A DNA stretch of 64,000 nucleotides from Muribaculaceae bacterium (GTDB lineage Bacteria; Bacteroidota; Bacteroidia; Bacteroidales; Muribaculaceae), in the NCBI GenBank assembly GCA_017619935.1, contig JAFZRJ010000014.1:124001-188000 (forward strand), written 5' to 3'. Of the stretch, positions 45,011 through 54,110 are shown piece by piece. Position numbers and translations under genes: made by a program. The stretch's first letter is position 1. Each line of letters begins with the position of its first letter. The notes beneath the pieces were generated by a model that saw only the letters and a program-made list of their open reading frames with translations, did no database searches and had not been told where the DNA came from.

Positions 45011-45465
45011 TGGAACCGGTCATTAACGAGCACAACAAACGAGAGTTTCCGCCGATGCACACGGCAGAGCACATTTTGAACGCGACTATGGTGAAGATGT
45101 TCGGCTGCGGTAGGCATGTGAACGCCCACGTGGAACGCACCAAGTCGAAACTGGACTACGATTTTACGCGCCCCCTCACCGATGAGGAGCAACGCGACAT
45201 CGAGGCACGGGTGAACGAGGTGATTGCCGCCGACCTGCCCGTGACCGAAGAATTCGCTACTCAAAGCGAGGTGGCACACCGATTTGTCTTGGAACGGTTG
45301 CCAGAAGGGGCGAGCGACACCGTGCGCATCGTGCATGTGGGCGACTACGATGAGTGCTTGTGTGCTGGCGACCACGTGAGCCACACCGGCGAGATTGGCG
45401 CCTTTCGCATCAGCAGCACGCGCTACCAGGACGGCAAACTGCGCATCGTGTTCCGCCTCGGTTAA
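45010..45465 (+). CDS. alanyl-tRNA editing protein AlaX
   Basis: This 151-residue free-standing editing domain resembles AlaX, which removes serine or glycine from mischarged tRNA-Ala. The zinc motif is HTAEH (residues 17-21) with the second half in ECLCAGDHVSHTG near residue 117 (C and H). It lacks the synthetase core, so it is the short trans-editing class. It overlaps the preceding remnant by one base (TAATG) and converges with the transporter gene, overlapping it by four bases. Confidence 0.88.
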   Translation: MEPVINEHNKREFPPMHTAEHILNATMVKMFGCGRHVNAHVERTKSKLDYDFTRPLTDEEQRDIEARVNEVIAADLPVTEEFATQSEVAHRFVLERLPEGASDTVRIVHVGDYDECLCAGDHVSHTGEIGAFRISSTRYQDGKLRIVFRLG

Positions 45466-46436
45466 TGCTGTGCTTGCCGGGCCTCGCGGGCGCGGCGCTC
45501 ATGCCATATTTCCAAGCTGTTGATGGCGTTCTGCCACAGGATGTAGCAGCCTGGTCCCACCGAACACAGTGGGTTGAGATAGGTATAGGCAATCCACACG
45601 GCAAAGGCGGTGTTTTTCTGCCCCAGCCCCTGGCCGCTCTCGATGGTGGTGCCGAAAAAGTGCCCCACATACCGCCCCAACGCGAACTGCACCAAGCACA
45701 GCACCATCGAGATGGCCGCGATGGTGAGCACGAAGCCCGTTGTGGTGCCGGCATGAACGATGTACTTCACCGTCGAGCCGGTGACGATGGAAAGCGAAAT
45801 GCCCCACATGTAGAACGACAAATCCTCGATGCTCACAATCCATGCATGCAGCCGGCGCAGGTAGTGCTTCACCACATAGGCGGCAGCCATGGGTACCAGC
45901 AGCACCATGCACACCTTGTAGAGGATGGTGAGAAACGCCTGAACAAACGAGATGTCCACCCCACGGTCGATCATGGGAAACACCGTGGGAACCAGCAGGG
46001 CCGTCACAAAGTTGGAGATGAACGTGTAGGTCGTCATCGTCTCAAGGTCGCCACCCAACTTTGCGGTGACCACCGCAGCGGCCGCCGCTCCCGGAGCGAT
46101 GATGCACGTGAGAATTCCCTCCATGAGAATCAGGTCGTTGCCGGCGATGTCCATCGACAGAATCAGCCCCGCCACCAGCGCAACGAGCAGCACCTGCAAC
46201 AAAGTAATCCACCAGTGCCATGCCGCAGGCCGCATCTTGTGAAAATCCACCTTACAAAACGTGGTGAACAGTATCATGCCCATGAAAAACGGAAAGATGG
46301 TGTCAAATATAGGATCGAAAAAACGTGCCGCGTCGTCGAGTGCGGGCGTGTAGGCAAATATCTGATACATCACTGTGCCCGTCACGATAGCGCAAGGCAA
46401 CGTCCAGTTTTTCAAGAAGTTAATAATCGTTCTCAT
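45462..46436 (-). CDS. BASS-like (bile acid:sodium symporter family) membrane transporter
   Basis: This 324-residue protein has about nine to ten hydrophobic segments and the general look of the BASS/arsenite-type transporter fold. The stretch IIAPGAAAAAVVTAKLGG near residue 112 and GQGLGQKNTAFAVWIAY near 276 resemble the two family repeats. The substrate cannot be told; organic anions are usual for the family. The tail is basic. It lies 9 bases downstream of the helicase gene and may be co-transcribed with it. Confidence 0.7.
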   Translation of the reverse strand: MRTIINFLKNWTLPCAIVTGTVMYQIFAYTPALDDAARFFDPIFDTIFPFFMGMILFTTFCKVDFHKMRPAAWHWWITLLQVLLVALVAGLILSMDIAGNDLILMEGILTCIIAPGAAAAAVVTAKLGGDLETMTTYTFISNFVTALLVPTVFPMIDRGVDISFVQAFLTILYKVCMVLLVPMAAAYVVKHYLRRLHAWIVSIEDLSFYMWGISLSIVTGSTVKYIVHAGTTTGFVLTIAAISMVLCLVQFALGRYVGHFFGTTIESGQGLGQKNTAFAVWIAYTYLNPLCSVGPGCYILWQNAINSLEIWHERRAREARQAQH

Positions 46437-46445
46437 CTCTTGTCA

Positions 46446-48329
46446 CTATTGTTGAAGTTGATGCACATACCGATACAGGCGGGCGTAAAACGGATGGCGT
46501 GTGAGCGTGGCGGTGTCGCCCAGTATGAGGAGTTTCATGCGGGCGCGGGTGATAGCTACGTTCATGCGGCGCAAGTCGCGCAGGAACCCAATCTGCCCCT
46601 CGCTGTTGGCCCTCACCAGCGAAATGACAATCACATCGCGCTCCTGGCCCTGGAAGCCATCGACCGTATTCACGGTGATGGCATGGCGCAACGGCTTGAA
46701 GAAATCGTTCCGGCGCAACATACGGCGCAAATACTGCACTTGTGCGCGATAGGGTGAAATGATGCCCACGTCGATGCGCTCGTCCAGCACACGCTGACGG
46801 CCCACACGTTCGAAATACTGCTCCAGCGTGTCCAGCGTGAGTTGCGCCTCGGCGCGATTGATGCGCCCGCCGTTCTCCCCCACCACTTCTTCCTCGCTGC
46901 CTTCCAGTTCGCTGGTGTCAATCCAAGTGATGGGCGTGTCCAAATCCAGGATGCCACGATGTTTCACCTCGGGCGCACTCTCCACCTGTCCGCCATAAAA
47001 CCACTCGCTGGAAAACCGCAAGATTTCATCGTTCATGCGATACTGCACTTTCAGCAGGGTCACCACTTGCGGATTGGAGCCCACGATGCGTTCCATGAGC
47101 GTATGTCCCAGCCCTCCGCGCAGGGCCTCCACACTTTTCACAGTGGGCGGCAACTGGCAGTGGTCGCCGGCAAATATCACGCGGTTGGCCTTGCGGATGG
47201 CTATCCAGCAGGCGGCCTCCAGCGCTTGGGCGGCCTCGTCGATAAACAAGGTGGCGAACTTCATGCCGTCGAGCACACGGCTCGCGCTGCCCGCCAGGGT
47301 GCAGGCGAAGACCCTCGCCTGCCCGAAGATGTCGTTGTGGATGCGTAATTCCAGTTCCGTGATTCGCTCCTTGAGGCGGTCCACCTTCTGATGATAAGAT
47401 TCCGAGCCTCGGCGTGAGCCACGCACCTCGCGCAGCGCCTTGCGCATGCTCCATAACTGCGGATAGTCGGGGTGCGCCTCGAAGCGCCGTTCATAGGTCT
47501 GCGAGAGCATCCTGTCGTTCACCCGTGTGGGGTTCCCGATGCGCAACACGTCGATGCCCCGCTCCATGAGCCGCTCGCTGATCCAATCGACCGCCATGTT
47601 GCTCTGCGCGCACACCAGCACTTGGTTCTCGCGCCGCAACGTCTCGTAGATGGCTTCGACCAACGTGGTAGTCTTGCCCGTTCCCGGCGGGCCGTGCACC
47701 ACCGCCACATCCTTGGCCCAGAGCACCTCGTTCACCGACTGCTCTTGTGTAGCGTTGAGCCAGGGAAAGCGCATGGGGTCGAAAGTGAATTTGTGAGTTT
47801 TGCCCGGATTGTAAAACAGATCACGAAGTTCGGCCAGACGATTGCCCTTGGCGTTCGCCACCCGTGTGAGCGCATCCATCATCAGGCGGTAAGTGGTCTC
47901 GTCCAGCGCCAGTTGCACTCCAGCCAAGTCGGCTTGGGCGATGGCCGACACCGCCGCCTCGTCGGGCATAATCACTACCATGCGAGTGGCTTCGGCATAA
48001 CTCACCGTTCCCGTAAATTCAAAATAAGTGATGTCGTCCATGCCGCTCTTGCGAAAGAACATCACCTGACGACCATACTCAAAATTGTGTTCCACCGTGT
48101 CGTCATCGTCGGCCAATGTAGCACCTCCGCGATGAATCTCCACGACAAACTGGTTGAGCGAGTTATAGTAACTGCGCCCAACAGCAATGGGATACCAGCA
48201 GTCGCCGCGACGCACCTTGCGCTCGATGCCGATAGACTCGGTGAGCCGGCGGAACTCCTCGCGCTCGTGGTCCCATTCCAGTTGAAGCAACTGCCGCTGC
48301 CGTGACAATTCCAGTGTGGGAGACAACAT
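46446..48329 (-). CDS. Upf1/IGHMBP2-type SF1 helicase
   Basis: This 627-residue protein is an SF1B (Upf1-like) DNA/RNA helicase. Motif I is GPPGTGKTTTL near residue 215, motif II is DEAAQA near 365, motif III AGDHCQLPPTV, and late motifs YRMNDEI, TVDGFQGQERDVI and NVAITRARMKL. An N-terminal beta domain precedes the motor, as in the SMUBP-2/IGHMBP2 group. Substrate and role in bacteria are unclear; repair or RNA metabolism is usual. A TAATTTCG box lies 20 bases upstream. Confidence 0.92.
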   Translation of the reverse strand: MLSPTLELSRQRQLLQLEWDHEREEFRRLTESIGIERKVRRGDCWYPIAVGRSYYNSLNQFVVEIHRGGATLADDDDTVEHNFEYGRQVMFFRKSGMDDITYFEFTGTVSYAEATRMVVIMPDEAAVSAIAQADLAGVQLALDETTYRLMMDALTRVANAKGNRLAELRDLFYNPGKTHKFTFDPMRFPWLNATQEQSVNEVLWAKDVAVVHGPPGTGKTTTLVEAIYETLRRENQVLVCAQSNMAVDWISERLMERGIDVLRIGNPTRVNDRMLSQTYERRFEAHPDYPQLWSMRKALREVRGSRRGSESYHQKVDRLKERITELELRIHNDIFGQARVFACTLAGSASRVLDGMKFATLFIDEAAQALEAACWIAIRKANRVIFAGDHCQLPPTVKSVEALRGGLGHTLMERIVGSNPQVVTLLKVQYRMNDEILRFSSEWFYGGQVESAPEVKHRGILDLDTPITWIDTSELEGSEEEVVGENGGRINRAEAQLTLDTLEQYFERVGRQRVLDERIDVGIISPYRAQVQYLRRMLRRNDFFKPLRHAITVNTVDGFQGQERDVIVISLVRANSEGQIGFLRDLRRMNVAITRARMKLLILGDTATLTRHPFYARLYRYVHQLQQ

Positions 48330-48348
48330 CTTATCAGTAAATATCGTG

Positions 48349-48356
48349 CGAAATTA
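48349..48356 (-). promoter_or_regulatory. -7 box variant (TAATTTCG) for the helicase gene
   Basis: TAATTTCG on the minus strand, one base from TAnnTTTG, 20 bases before the ATG at 48329. Confidence 0.45.
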
Positions 48357-48400
48357 GTAAAAATATACCTTACAATGATTGCCGAGTCATAAATATTTTG

Positions 48401-48408
48401 TAACTTTG
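48401..48408 (+). promoter_or_regulatory. TAnnTTTG -7 box for tRNA-Tyr
   Basis: TAACTTTG lies 19 bases before the mature tRNA 5' end. Confidence 0.75.
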
Positions 48409-48427
48409 CGGCACATTTCATCACTGA

Positions 48428-48513
48428 GGGTAGATTCCAGAGTGGCCAAATGGGGCAGACTGTAAATCTGCTGCGTCATCGCTTCGGTGGTTCGAATCCA
48501 TCTCTACCCACCA
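48428..48513 (+). tRNA. tRNA-Tyr (GTA)
   Basis: Acceptor arms GGGTAGA (48428-48434) and TCTACCC (48503-48509) pair fully, with discriminator A and an encoded CCA at 48511-48513. The anticodon GTA is at 48462-48464. The long variable arm marks the class II type expected for tyrosine. The T arm has GGTTCGAATCC. Confidence 0.97.
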
Positions 48514-48517
48514 GCAA

Positions 48518-48556
48518 ACAGGTGTGAGTCCCATCACGGATTCACACCTGTTTTAT
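48518..48556 (+). terminator. Terminator after tRNA-Tyr
   Basis: A 10-bp stem (ACAGGTGTGA / TCACACCTGT, 48518-48527 with 48542-48551) is followed by TTTT. It lies five bases past the CCA end. Confidence 0.8.
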
Positions 48557-48581
48557 TCATCCATTATAATGTGTAGTGTCG

Positions 48582-49034
48582 TTATTCGCGAAGGCGGGAG
48601 TCGATGATGATGGTGACCGGGCCGTCGTTAATGAGTTCGACTTGCATATTGGCACCGAACACTCCTTTCTTCACTTCGGCGCCTGTCAACTCCTGTAATT
48701 GAGCGCAATAGCCGTCATAGAGCGGAACGGCTAAATCGTGGCCGGCGGCATGGATGTAACTGGGACGGTTACCCTTCTTGGTGCTGGCATTCAGCGTGAA
48801 CTGGCTCACAGCCAACACTTCGCCACCAACATCCATCACACTGCGGTTCATCACACCAGCCTCGTCGTCAAAGATGCGCAGTGTCGATGTCTTGGCAGCC
48901 AGCCACTTCACGTCATCGATGGTGTCGCCTTCACGAACTCCGACCAGAACCATCAATCCCTGCCCTATTTCACTGTAAATTTTGCCGCCGATGCTCACCG
49001 ACGCCCGTTTCACACGCTGTATGACCAGTCTCAT
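48582..49034 (-). CDS. dtd: D-aminoacyl-tRNA deacylase
   Basis: This 150-residue enzyme removes D-amino acids (and glycine) from wrongly charged tRNA. The family motifs are clear: MRLVIQRV at the start, VSQFTLNAST (SQFTL) near residue 77 and the cross-subunit motif, which reads NDGPVTIIIDS (NxGPVT type) near residue 136. The length fits bacterial Dtd. It overlaps the uvrC stop by four bases, so translation is probably coupled. Confidence 0.95.
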   Translation of the reverse strand: MRLVIQRVKRASVSIGGKIYSEIGQGLMVLVGVREGDTIDDVKWLAAKTSTLRIFDDEAGVMNRSVMDVGGEVLAVSQFTLNASTKKGNRPSYIHAAGHDLAVPLYDGYCAQLQELTGAEVKKGVFGANMQVELINDGPVTIIIDSRLRE

Positions 49035-50848
49035 GCTTGTTGATTTAATGCGTTAATGATTAGTTTTGCTTTCACAGGCCCGACGACGGCTGCAAGTTCA
49101 TCGACCGAGGCTTGACGGATGCGTTTTACGCTCTTGAACTGCTTGAGCAACAACACCTTGGTAGCTGGACCGACGCCCTTGATACCGTCGAGCACCGAAG
49201 CCACCTGCTTCTTCCCACGCTGCTTGCGGTGATGCGTGATGGCAAAACGGTGCGCCTCGTCGCGCAAGCGCTGAATCACGCGAAGCGTTTCGCTGTTTTT
49301 GTCGATATACAGCGGCACGCTGTCGTGAGGGAAATAAATCTCGTTCAGTTGCTTGGCGATGCCAATGGCGGCCACCTGGTTCTCCACGCCCAGGCCACGA
49401 AGCGCCTCTACCGCCACACTCAGTTGGCCCTTACCGCCATCCACTACCAGCAACTGCGGCAACTCCTCCCCTTCCTGCAACAGCCGGGAGTAACGCCGCG
49501 TGATGACCTCGCTCATCGACGCATAATCGTCGGCACCTTCAACGGTCTTGATGTTGAAATGGCGGTAGTCCTTTTTGCTAGGCTTGGCGTTGCGAAACAC
49601 CACGCAACTGGCCACTGGCGAAGAACCGGAAATATTGGAATTGTCGAAGCATTCGATGTGGCGCGGGAGCGTGGTGAGGTGCAGATCGCGTTGCATGGTG
49701 GTCAAGGTGCGGGTGACCCGCTGCTCAGGGTTGAGCTTCTCCATGCGGTTCAACTTGTCGGTGATGTACTGCCGCGCATTCTTGACGGCGATGTCGAGCA
49801 ATTTACGCTTGTCGCCCCGCATGGGGACGGCAAACTCCAGACCATCAAACTCCACGTCGGGCAGGACGTTGACCACCACTTCGCGAACACGGTCGGCCTT
49901 GTAAGTCTCGGCAAACCGGTGACGGATTTCCTGAAAGCCCAGCGACATTAGTTCTTCGTCGGTCTCCCCCACCCCTCGCATCTTATATTCCAGCGTAAAG
50001 CTCTGAACCACCGAGCCATTACGCACATGCATATAGTGGATGCAAGCCGACGAATCCTCGTCACGCACCAACCCGAACACGTCTATATTGTGTATCGTAG
50101 GGCTCACTATCGCCGAGCGAACTCGCAGTTTCTCGACAGCCAAATATTTGCGTTTCAATTCGTTAGCCTCTTCGAAACGCAGCTCGGCAGCCATGTGTTC
50201 CATCTCGGATTTCAGGTAGTCGCTCACCGACTTGGTGTCGCCATTCAGTATCGACTTCACCTCATCGATATAACGGCCGTAAACCTCAGGCTCCACCAAC
50301 CCACGGCAACAACCCTCGCAACGCTTGATGTGAAACTGCAGACAAAGGCGGTGCTTCTGTTGCTCGATTGTTTCACGTGAAACATGGTGCGAGCAGTTGC
50401 GTATCGGGTAAATCCTCGCAATGGTATCGAGGATGACGTGGGCGGTCTCTGCCTTAGGATAAGGTCCATAGTATTTCGCCCCCTTGCGTAAGGCGTCGCG
50501 CGTCATGAACACACGGGGATACAACTCCTTGGTGACGCATATCCAGGGGTAAGACTTGTCGTCCTTCAGGAGCACGTTGTAGCGAGGCTGGAACTCCTTG
50601 ATCAGGCTATTTTCGAGGTCAAGCGCCTCCTCCTCGTTGTTGACTACCGTGTATTGAAGGTCATGGATATTTTTGACCAGGATATTGGTCCGCACCACCT
50701 GGTGCACTTTGTTGAAATAGGATGAGACACGACGCTTCAAGTTCTTCGCCTTGCCCACATAGATGATGACGCCATCACGACTGTAATAGCGATAGACACC
50801 TGGCGACTCGGGCAGCAAACTTATTTTTAGTTTCAGCTCGTCGGTCAT
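49031..50848 (-). CDS. uvrC: excinuclease ABC subunit C
   Basis: This 605-residue subunit makes both incisions in nucleotide-excision repair. The GIY-YIG domain is at the N-terminus (PGVYRYYSRDGVIIYVGKAK), followed by a UVR segment near residue 205 (LRFEEANELKRK), the RNase H-like C-terminal nuclease (ECFDNSNISGSSPVASCVVF), and helix-hairpin-helix motifs at the end (LDGIKGVGPATKVLLLKQF). Length is normal. A perfect parS site lies inside the gene at 50369-50384. Confidence 0.97.
   Translation of the reverse strand: MTDELKLKISLLPESPGVYRYYSRDGVIIYVGKAKNLKRRVSSYFNKVHQVVRTNILVKNIHDLQYTVVNNEEEALDLENSLIKEFQPRYNVLLKDDKSYPWICVTKELYPRVFMTRDALRKGAKYYGPYPKAETAHVILDTIARIYPIRNCSHHVSRETIEQQKHRLCLQFHIKRCEGCCRGLVEPEVYGRYIDEVKSILNGDTKSVSDYLKSEMEHMAAELRFEEANELKRKYLAVEKLRVRSAIVSPTIHNIDVFGLVRDEDSSACIHYMHVRNGSVVQSFTLEYKMRGVGETDEELMSLGFQEIRHRFAETYKADRVREVVVNVLPDVEFDGLEFAVPMRGDKRKLLDIAVKNARQYITDKLNRMEKLNPEQRVTRTLTTMQRDLHLTTLPRHIECFDNSNISGSSPVASCVVFRNAKPSKKDYRHFNIKTVEGADDYASMSEVITRRYSRLLQEGEELPQLLVVDGGKGQLSVAVEALRGLGVENQVAAIGIAKQLNEIYFPHDSVPLYIDKNSETLRVIQRLRDEAHRFAITHHRKQRGKKQVASVLDGIKGVGPATKVLLLKQFKSVKRIRQASVDELAAVVGPVKAKLIINALNQQA
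50369..50384. other. Perfect ParB-binding parS site
   Basis: TGTTTCACGTGAAACA is identical to the 16-base parS consensus of chromosomal ParB. It lies within uvrC and coincides with the codons of HVSRET. A 16-base palindrome is unlikely by chance in 64 kb. Confidence 0.85.
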
Positions 50849-50882
50849 GACCTCACAATTTCAAGGCAAGATGCCGCTAGCA

Positions 50883-51425
50883 TCACACCCCATCGAAATC
50901 AAACAGCGTGGTGACCTCGATATCGGCAGGCAACACCGCACGACCATTCAGTCCTGTGAGGCCGCATAGGAAGTTGATGTAAATCATCTTCGGATTCATC
51001 GACTTCACCAGCTCGTAGGCAGCAAGCATGGTGCCACCGGTCGCCAGCAAGTCGTCGTGGATGACCACCACATCATCGGCGGTGATGGCATCGCTGTGAA
51101 TTTCGATGGTGTCGGTGCCATATTCCTTTTCATAAGACTTCTTGATGGTCTCGGCCGGCAGTTTGCCAGGCTTGCGAATGGGCACGAAACCAGCGCCCAA
51201 ACATGCCGCCAATAGCGAGCCACCGATAAAACCGCGCGACTCTATGCCCACCACCTTTGTCACACCACGGTCCTTGTACAGTTCCTCCATGGCGTCGGCC
51301 ATAACGGTCAAGGCCTCTGGGTCCTTAAACGCCGTGGTCAAGTCCTTAAACTGAATACCCTTGACGGGAAAATCGGGAATGTTGCGCACCAGCGCCTTTA
51401 CTGCTTCAAGTTTTTTCTTTTCCAT
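50883..51425 (-). CDS. apt: adenine phosphoribosyltransferase
   Basis: This 180-residue enzyme salvages adenine to AMP using PRPP. The PRPP motif VVVIHDDLLATGGTMLAA lies near residue 122, and the family start (IPDFPVKGIQFKDLT) and ESRGFIGG segment are present. Length is typical. It lies 34 bases upstream of uvrC and 43 bases after mnmG on the same strand, with a parS-like site in the mnmG-apt gap. Confidence 0.95.
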   Translation of the reverse strand: MEKKKLEAVKALVRNIPDFPVKGIQFKDLTTAFKDPEALTVMADAMEELYKDRGVTKVVGIESRGFIGGSLLAACLGAGFVPIRKPGKLPAETIKKSYEKEYGTDTIEIHSDAITADDVVVIHDDLLATGGTMLAAYELVKSMNPKMIYINFLCGLTGLNGRAVLPADIEVTTLFDFDGV

Positions 51426-51444
51426 TTGTATCGTATGATGTTAA

Positions 51445-51460
51445 TGTTTCACGTGGAACA
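51445..51460. other. parS-like site with one mismatch
   Basis: TGTTTCACGTGGAACA matches the parS 16-mer at 15 positions. It lies in the short gap between mnmG and apt, 1,061 bases past the perfect site. Confidence 0.75.
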
Positions 51461-51468
51461 ATGGCCCG

Positions 51469-53346
51469 TCATCTTCCCAACAGCAACAACAAAATATTGA
51501 TGTCGCTGGGCGAGATACCGGGTATGCGGGACGCCTGCCCCACCGTTTCAGGGTCTATTCTCTCCAATTTCTGGCGGGCTTCTATGCTGATTTGCGTGAG
51601 ATTGGCATAGTCCAATTTGCCGCGCAGCACCACCGAATCAAGCCGCGAAATGCGGTCGGCAACCAACTTTTCACGCTCAATGTAGCCGCTGTATTTGATT
51701 TTGATTTCAGCCGCCTCGATGATTTCATCACGGCGCTCCTCCTCTATCCGGTCTAAAACGGAAGACAATTCAGGCAATAATTGCGCCAAAACCAGCAAAC
51801 CCAGTTGTGGACGGAGGATGAGATCGTATAGTTTCACGCCCTGACGGAGCGGTGAAATTTCGTGTTCTTCCAAATAGGCGTTAACCGACTCGGGCTTCAC
51901 CGAGAATGATTTTGCAAAATCAATGATTTCATCAATTTGCTGCGATTTGCGCTGCATCAATTCATAACGACGGTCATCAACAAGCCCTAATTTTCGGCCT
52001 AGAGGCGTGAGACGCATATCGGCATCGTCCTGCCGCAGCAGAATGCGATGTTCGGCCCGTGAAGTGAACATACGGTAAGGCTCATCAACGCCTTTTGTTA
52101 CCAAATCGTCAATCAACACGCCGATGTAAGCCTCATCGCGCGCCAGAGTGACTGGCGGCAGGTCGTGCACTTGGCGATGTGCATTGATGCCAGCCAACAA
52201 ACCTTGTCCGGCAGCCTCCTCATAACCTGTGGTGCCATTGACCTGGCCAGCGAAAAATAGCCGCTTGACCAACTTGGTTTCCAACGTGTGTTCCAGTTGA
52301 GTGGGATCGAAAAAGTCGTATTCAATGGCGTAGCCAGGTCGATAAATCTGCACATGACGCAATGCCGGAATCTTCTGCAACGCGCCCAACTGCGCCTCCC
52401 ACGGGAGCGAAGATGAGAAGCCATTCAGGTACATCTCATGCGTTTCCTCCCCTTCGGGTTCTATAAATAATTGGTGCGAATCGCGGTCGGCAAACGTAAC
52501 GATTTTGGTCTCAATACTAGGACAATAACGCGGGCCTACACTCTGAATCTGGCCATTATATAGCGGCGAGTCGTTGAGCGACGCGCGCAACACGTCGTGA
52601 GCCTCGGCATTGGTATAAACAATCCAGCAATTTCGCTGACGCAACTCGGTGTGCACATCGGGAAGGAACGAAAAATGGTGGAAATCATGCTCACCCTCCT
52701 GTACCGTGGCTTGGGAATAGTCGATGCTACGCCCGTCGATACGGACCGGCGTACCCGTTTTCATGCGTCCGGAGGTAAAACCCAGGTTGATGAGTTGCTC
52801 GGTCAACCCGTGCGAAGCCGGTTCGGCCACCCTGCCGCCTTGCACTTGCGCACGGCCGACGTGCATAAGTCCGTTGAGGAAGGTGCCGGCTGTCAGTATC
52901 ACCGACTTGGCCCCAAATTCCACACCCAGAGCCGTTTTTACACCCACAACTACCCCATTGTCAAGGACCAACTCATTGACCGAATCCTGCCACAAGTATA
53001 AGTTGGGCGTGTTTTCCAGAATGCGTCGCCACTCCACGCTATACCGCATGCGATCGGCCTGTGCTCGTGGGCTCCACATGGCGGGACCCTTGCTGCGGTT
53101 GAGCATACGGAACTGGATGGTGGAACGGTCGGTGACAATTCCCATCATTCCGCCAAGCGCATCTATTTCCCTAACAATCTGTCCCTTAGCAATTCCTCCG
53201 ACAGCCGGGTTACAACTCATTTGCGCCACCTTGTTCATATCGATGGTGACCAATAGGGTAGTGGAGCCCAGTCGTGCTGCTGCGCAAGCGGCCTCACAAC
53301 CGGCATGGCCGGCGCCTATCACTATGACATCGTAATCCCGAATCAT
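51469..53346 (-). CDS. mnmG: tRNA uridine 5-carboxymethylaminomethyl synthesis enzyme MnmG (GidA)
   Basis: This 625-residue FAD protein, with MnmE, installs cmnm5 on the wobble uridine of several tRNAs. The FAD motif is VIVIGAGHAGCEAA near residue 7; PAVGGIAKGQIVREIDALGG follows, and the second signature reads GQVNGTTGYEEAAGQG. I chose the ATG at 53344-53346, whose ATGA overlaps the ybeY stop; the frame runs eight residues further but without need. The gene is often near the origin in bacteria, which fits the parS sites beside it. Confidence 0.96.
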   Translation of the reverse strand: MIRDYDVIVIGAGHAGCEAACAAARLGSTTLLVTIDMNKVAQMSCNPAVGGIAKGQIVREIDALGGMMGIVTDRSTIQFRMLNRSKGPAMWSPRAQADRMRYSVEWRRILENTPNLYLWQDSVNELVLDNGVVVGVKTALGVEFGAKSVILTAGTFLNGLMHVGRAQVQGGRVAEPASHGLTEQLINLGFTSGRMKTGTPVRIDGRSIDYSQATVQEGEHDFHHFSFLPDVHTELRQRNCWIVYTNAEAHDVLRASLNDSPLYNGQIQSVGPRYCPSIETKIVTFADRDSHQLFIEPEGEETHEMYLNGFSSSLPWEAQLGALQKIPALRHVQIYRPGYAIEYDFFDPTQLEHTLETKLVKRLFFAGQVNGTTGYEEAAGQGLLAGINAHRQVHDLPPVTLARDEAYIGVLIDDLVTKGVDEPYRMFTSRAEHRILLRQDDADMRLTPLGRKLGLVDDRRYELMQRKSQQIDEIIDFAKSFSVKPESVNAYLEEHEISPLRQGVKLYDLILRPQLGLLVLAQLLPELSSVLDRIEEERRDEIIEAAEIKIKYSGYIEREKLVADRISRLDSVVLRGKLDYANLTQISIEARQKLERIDPETVGQASRIPGISPSDINILLLLLGR

Positions 53347-53780
53347 GGCAAACAAACATTTGGTGGACACATCGCGAGAGCCGCATCCTCATGGCTTTCC
53401 ATGATTTCACGCTCCCCAGGTCCCTTGTCATTTATTCCGCACAGGTGCAACACGCCGTGAATCACCACTCGCAACAGTTCCTCGGCATAGTCGTGGCCGA
53501 AAAGTTGGGCGTTGCTCTTGACGGTGTCCAGCGAAATCACCATGTCGCCACTCACGCGGTGGCTATTGCTGTAGTCGAAGGTGATGATGTCGGTATAATA
53601 GTCGTGTTGCAAAAATTGTTCATTCACCTTTAATATATATTCATCGTTACAGAACACATAGGTGAGTGTGCCCACGACCCTGTCATGGGCATGAACAACA
53701 TCTTCAATCCAACGGGCAAGTTTCTGCTCGTCGAAATGTGGCAGTTCAACATTTTCAGCCTGTAAACCGATGTGCGGCAT
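53343..53780 (-). CDS. ybeY: endoribonuclease YbeY
   Basis: This 145-residue metal-dependent RNase works in 16S rRNA 3'-end maturation and ribosome quality control. The family's H-G-x-L-H-L-x-G motif is HGVLHLCGINDKGPGE near residue 109. The usual third histidine is replaced here (NDK instead of YDH), as I recall for Bacteroidetes members. The start is 20 bases after a TAATTTTG box. It is the first gene of the ybeY-mnmG pair. Confidence 0.93.
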   Translation of the reverse strand: MPHIGLQAENVELPHFDEQKLARWIEDVVHAHDRVVGTLTYVFCNDEYILKVNEQFLQHDYYTDIITFDYSNSHRVSGDMVISLDTVKSNAQLFGHDYAEELLRVVIHGVLHLCGINDKGPGEREIMESHEDAALAMCPPNVCLP

Positions 53781-53799
53781 GAATCAACTAATTTGCACA

Positions 53800-53807
53800 C
53801 AAAATTA
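53800..53807 (-). promoter_or_regulatory. TAnnTTTG -7 box for ybeY-mnmG
   Basis: TAATTTTG on the minus strand, 19 bases before the ATG at 53780. Confidence 0.7.
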
Positions 53808-53983
53808 GTAAATATATCATTAGGATTCAAATTTATCACCACATTTGAATTTTTTGGCGAGAAAAAAGGACAAACGAAAGAATGCGGTAACACGCAGTCA
53901 TTCAGACAGAAAACAAGAATTTAAGCGCCTGAGAATTCAAAATTCGGACAGTATCCGTGTCGATTATCAATAATTCTGCCTGT

Positions 53984-54003
53984 TTTGGCATACTATTTGC
54001 AAT
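53984..54003 (+). promoter_or_regulatory. Sigma-54 (-24/-12) promoter motif for nfeD-SPFH
   Basis: TTTGGCATACTATTTGCAAT has GG (53987-53988) and GC (53999-54000) exactly 10 bases apart. It shares TTTGGCAT and TTTGCAATAT with the site at 37821. The GC is 142 bases before the nfeD ATG. Confidence 0.65.
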
Positions 54004-54110
54004 ATAATTTAACAAACATTTTCAAAGCGAAACAACTCGGCGGGCAACGACTGTTTTTTACAAATTACGGGTAATTGTGGTTTCGATTTGGAGAGTAAAA
54101 ATATAATTCG

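Noticed and set aside
45354-46757. 467-codon plus-strand ORF
   Set aside because: It overlaps the end of alaX and runs antisense to the transporter and helicase genes; it is His/Arg-rich and without motifs.
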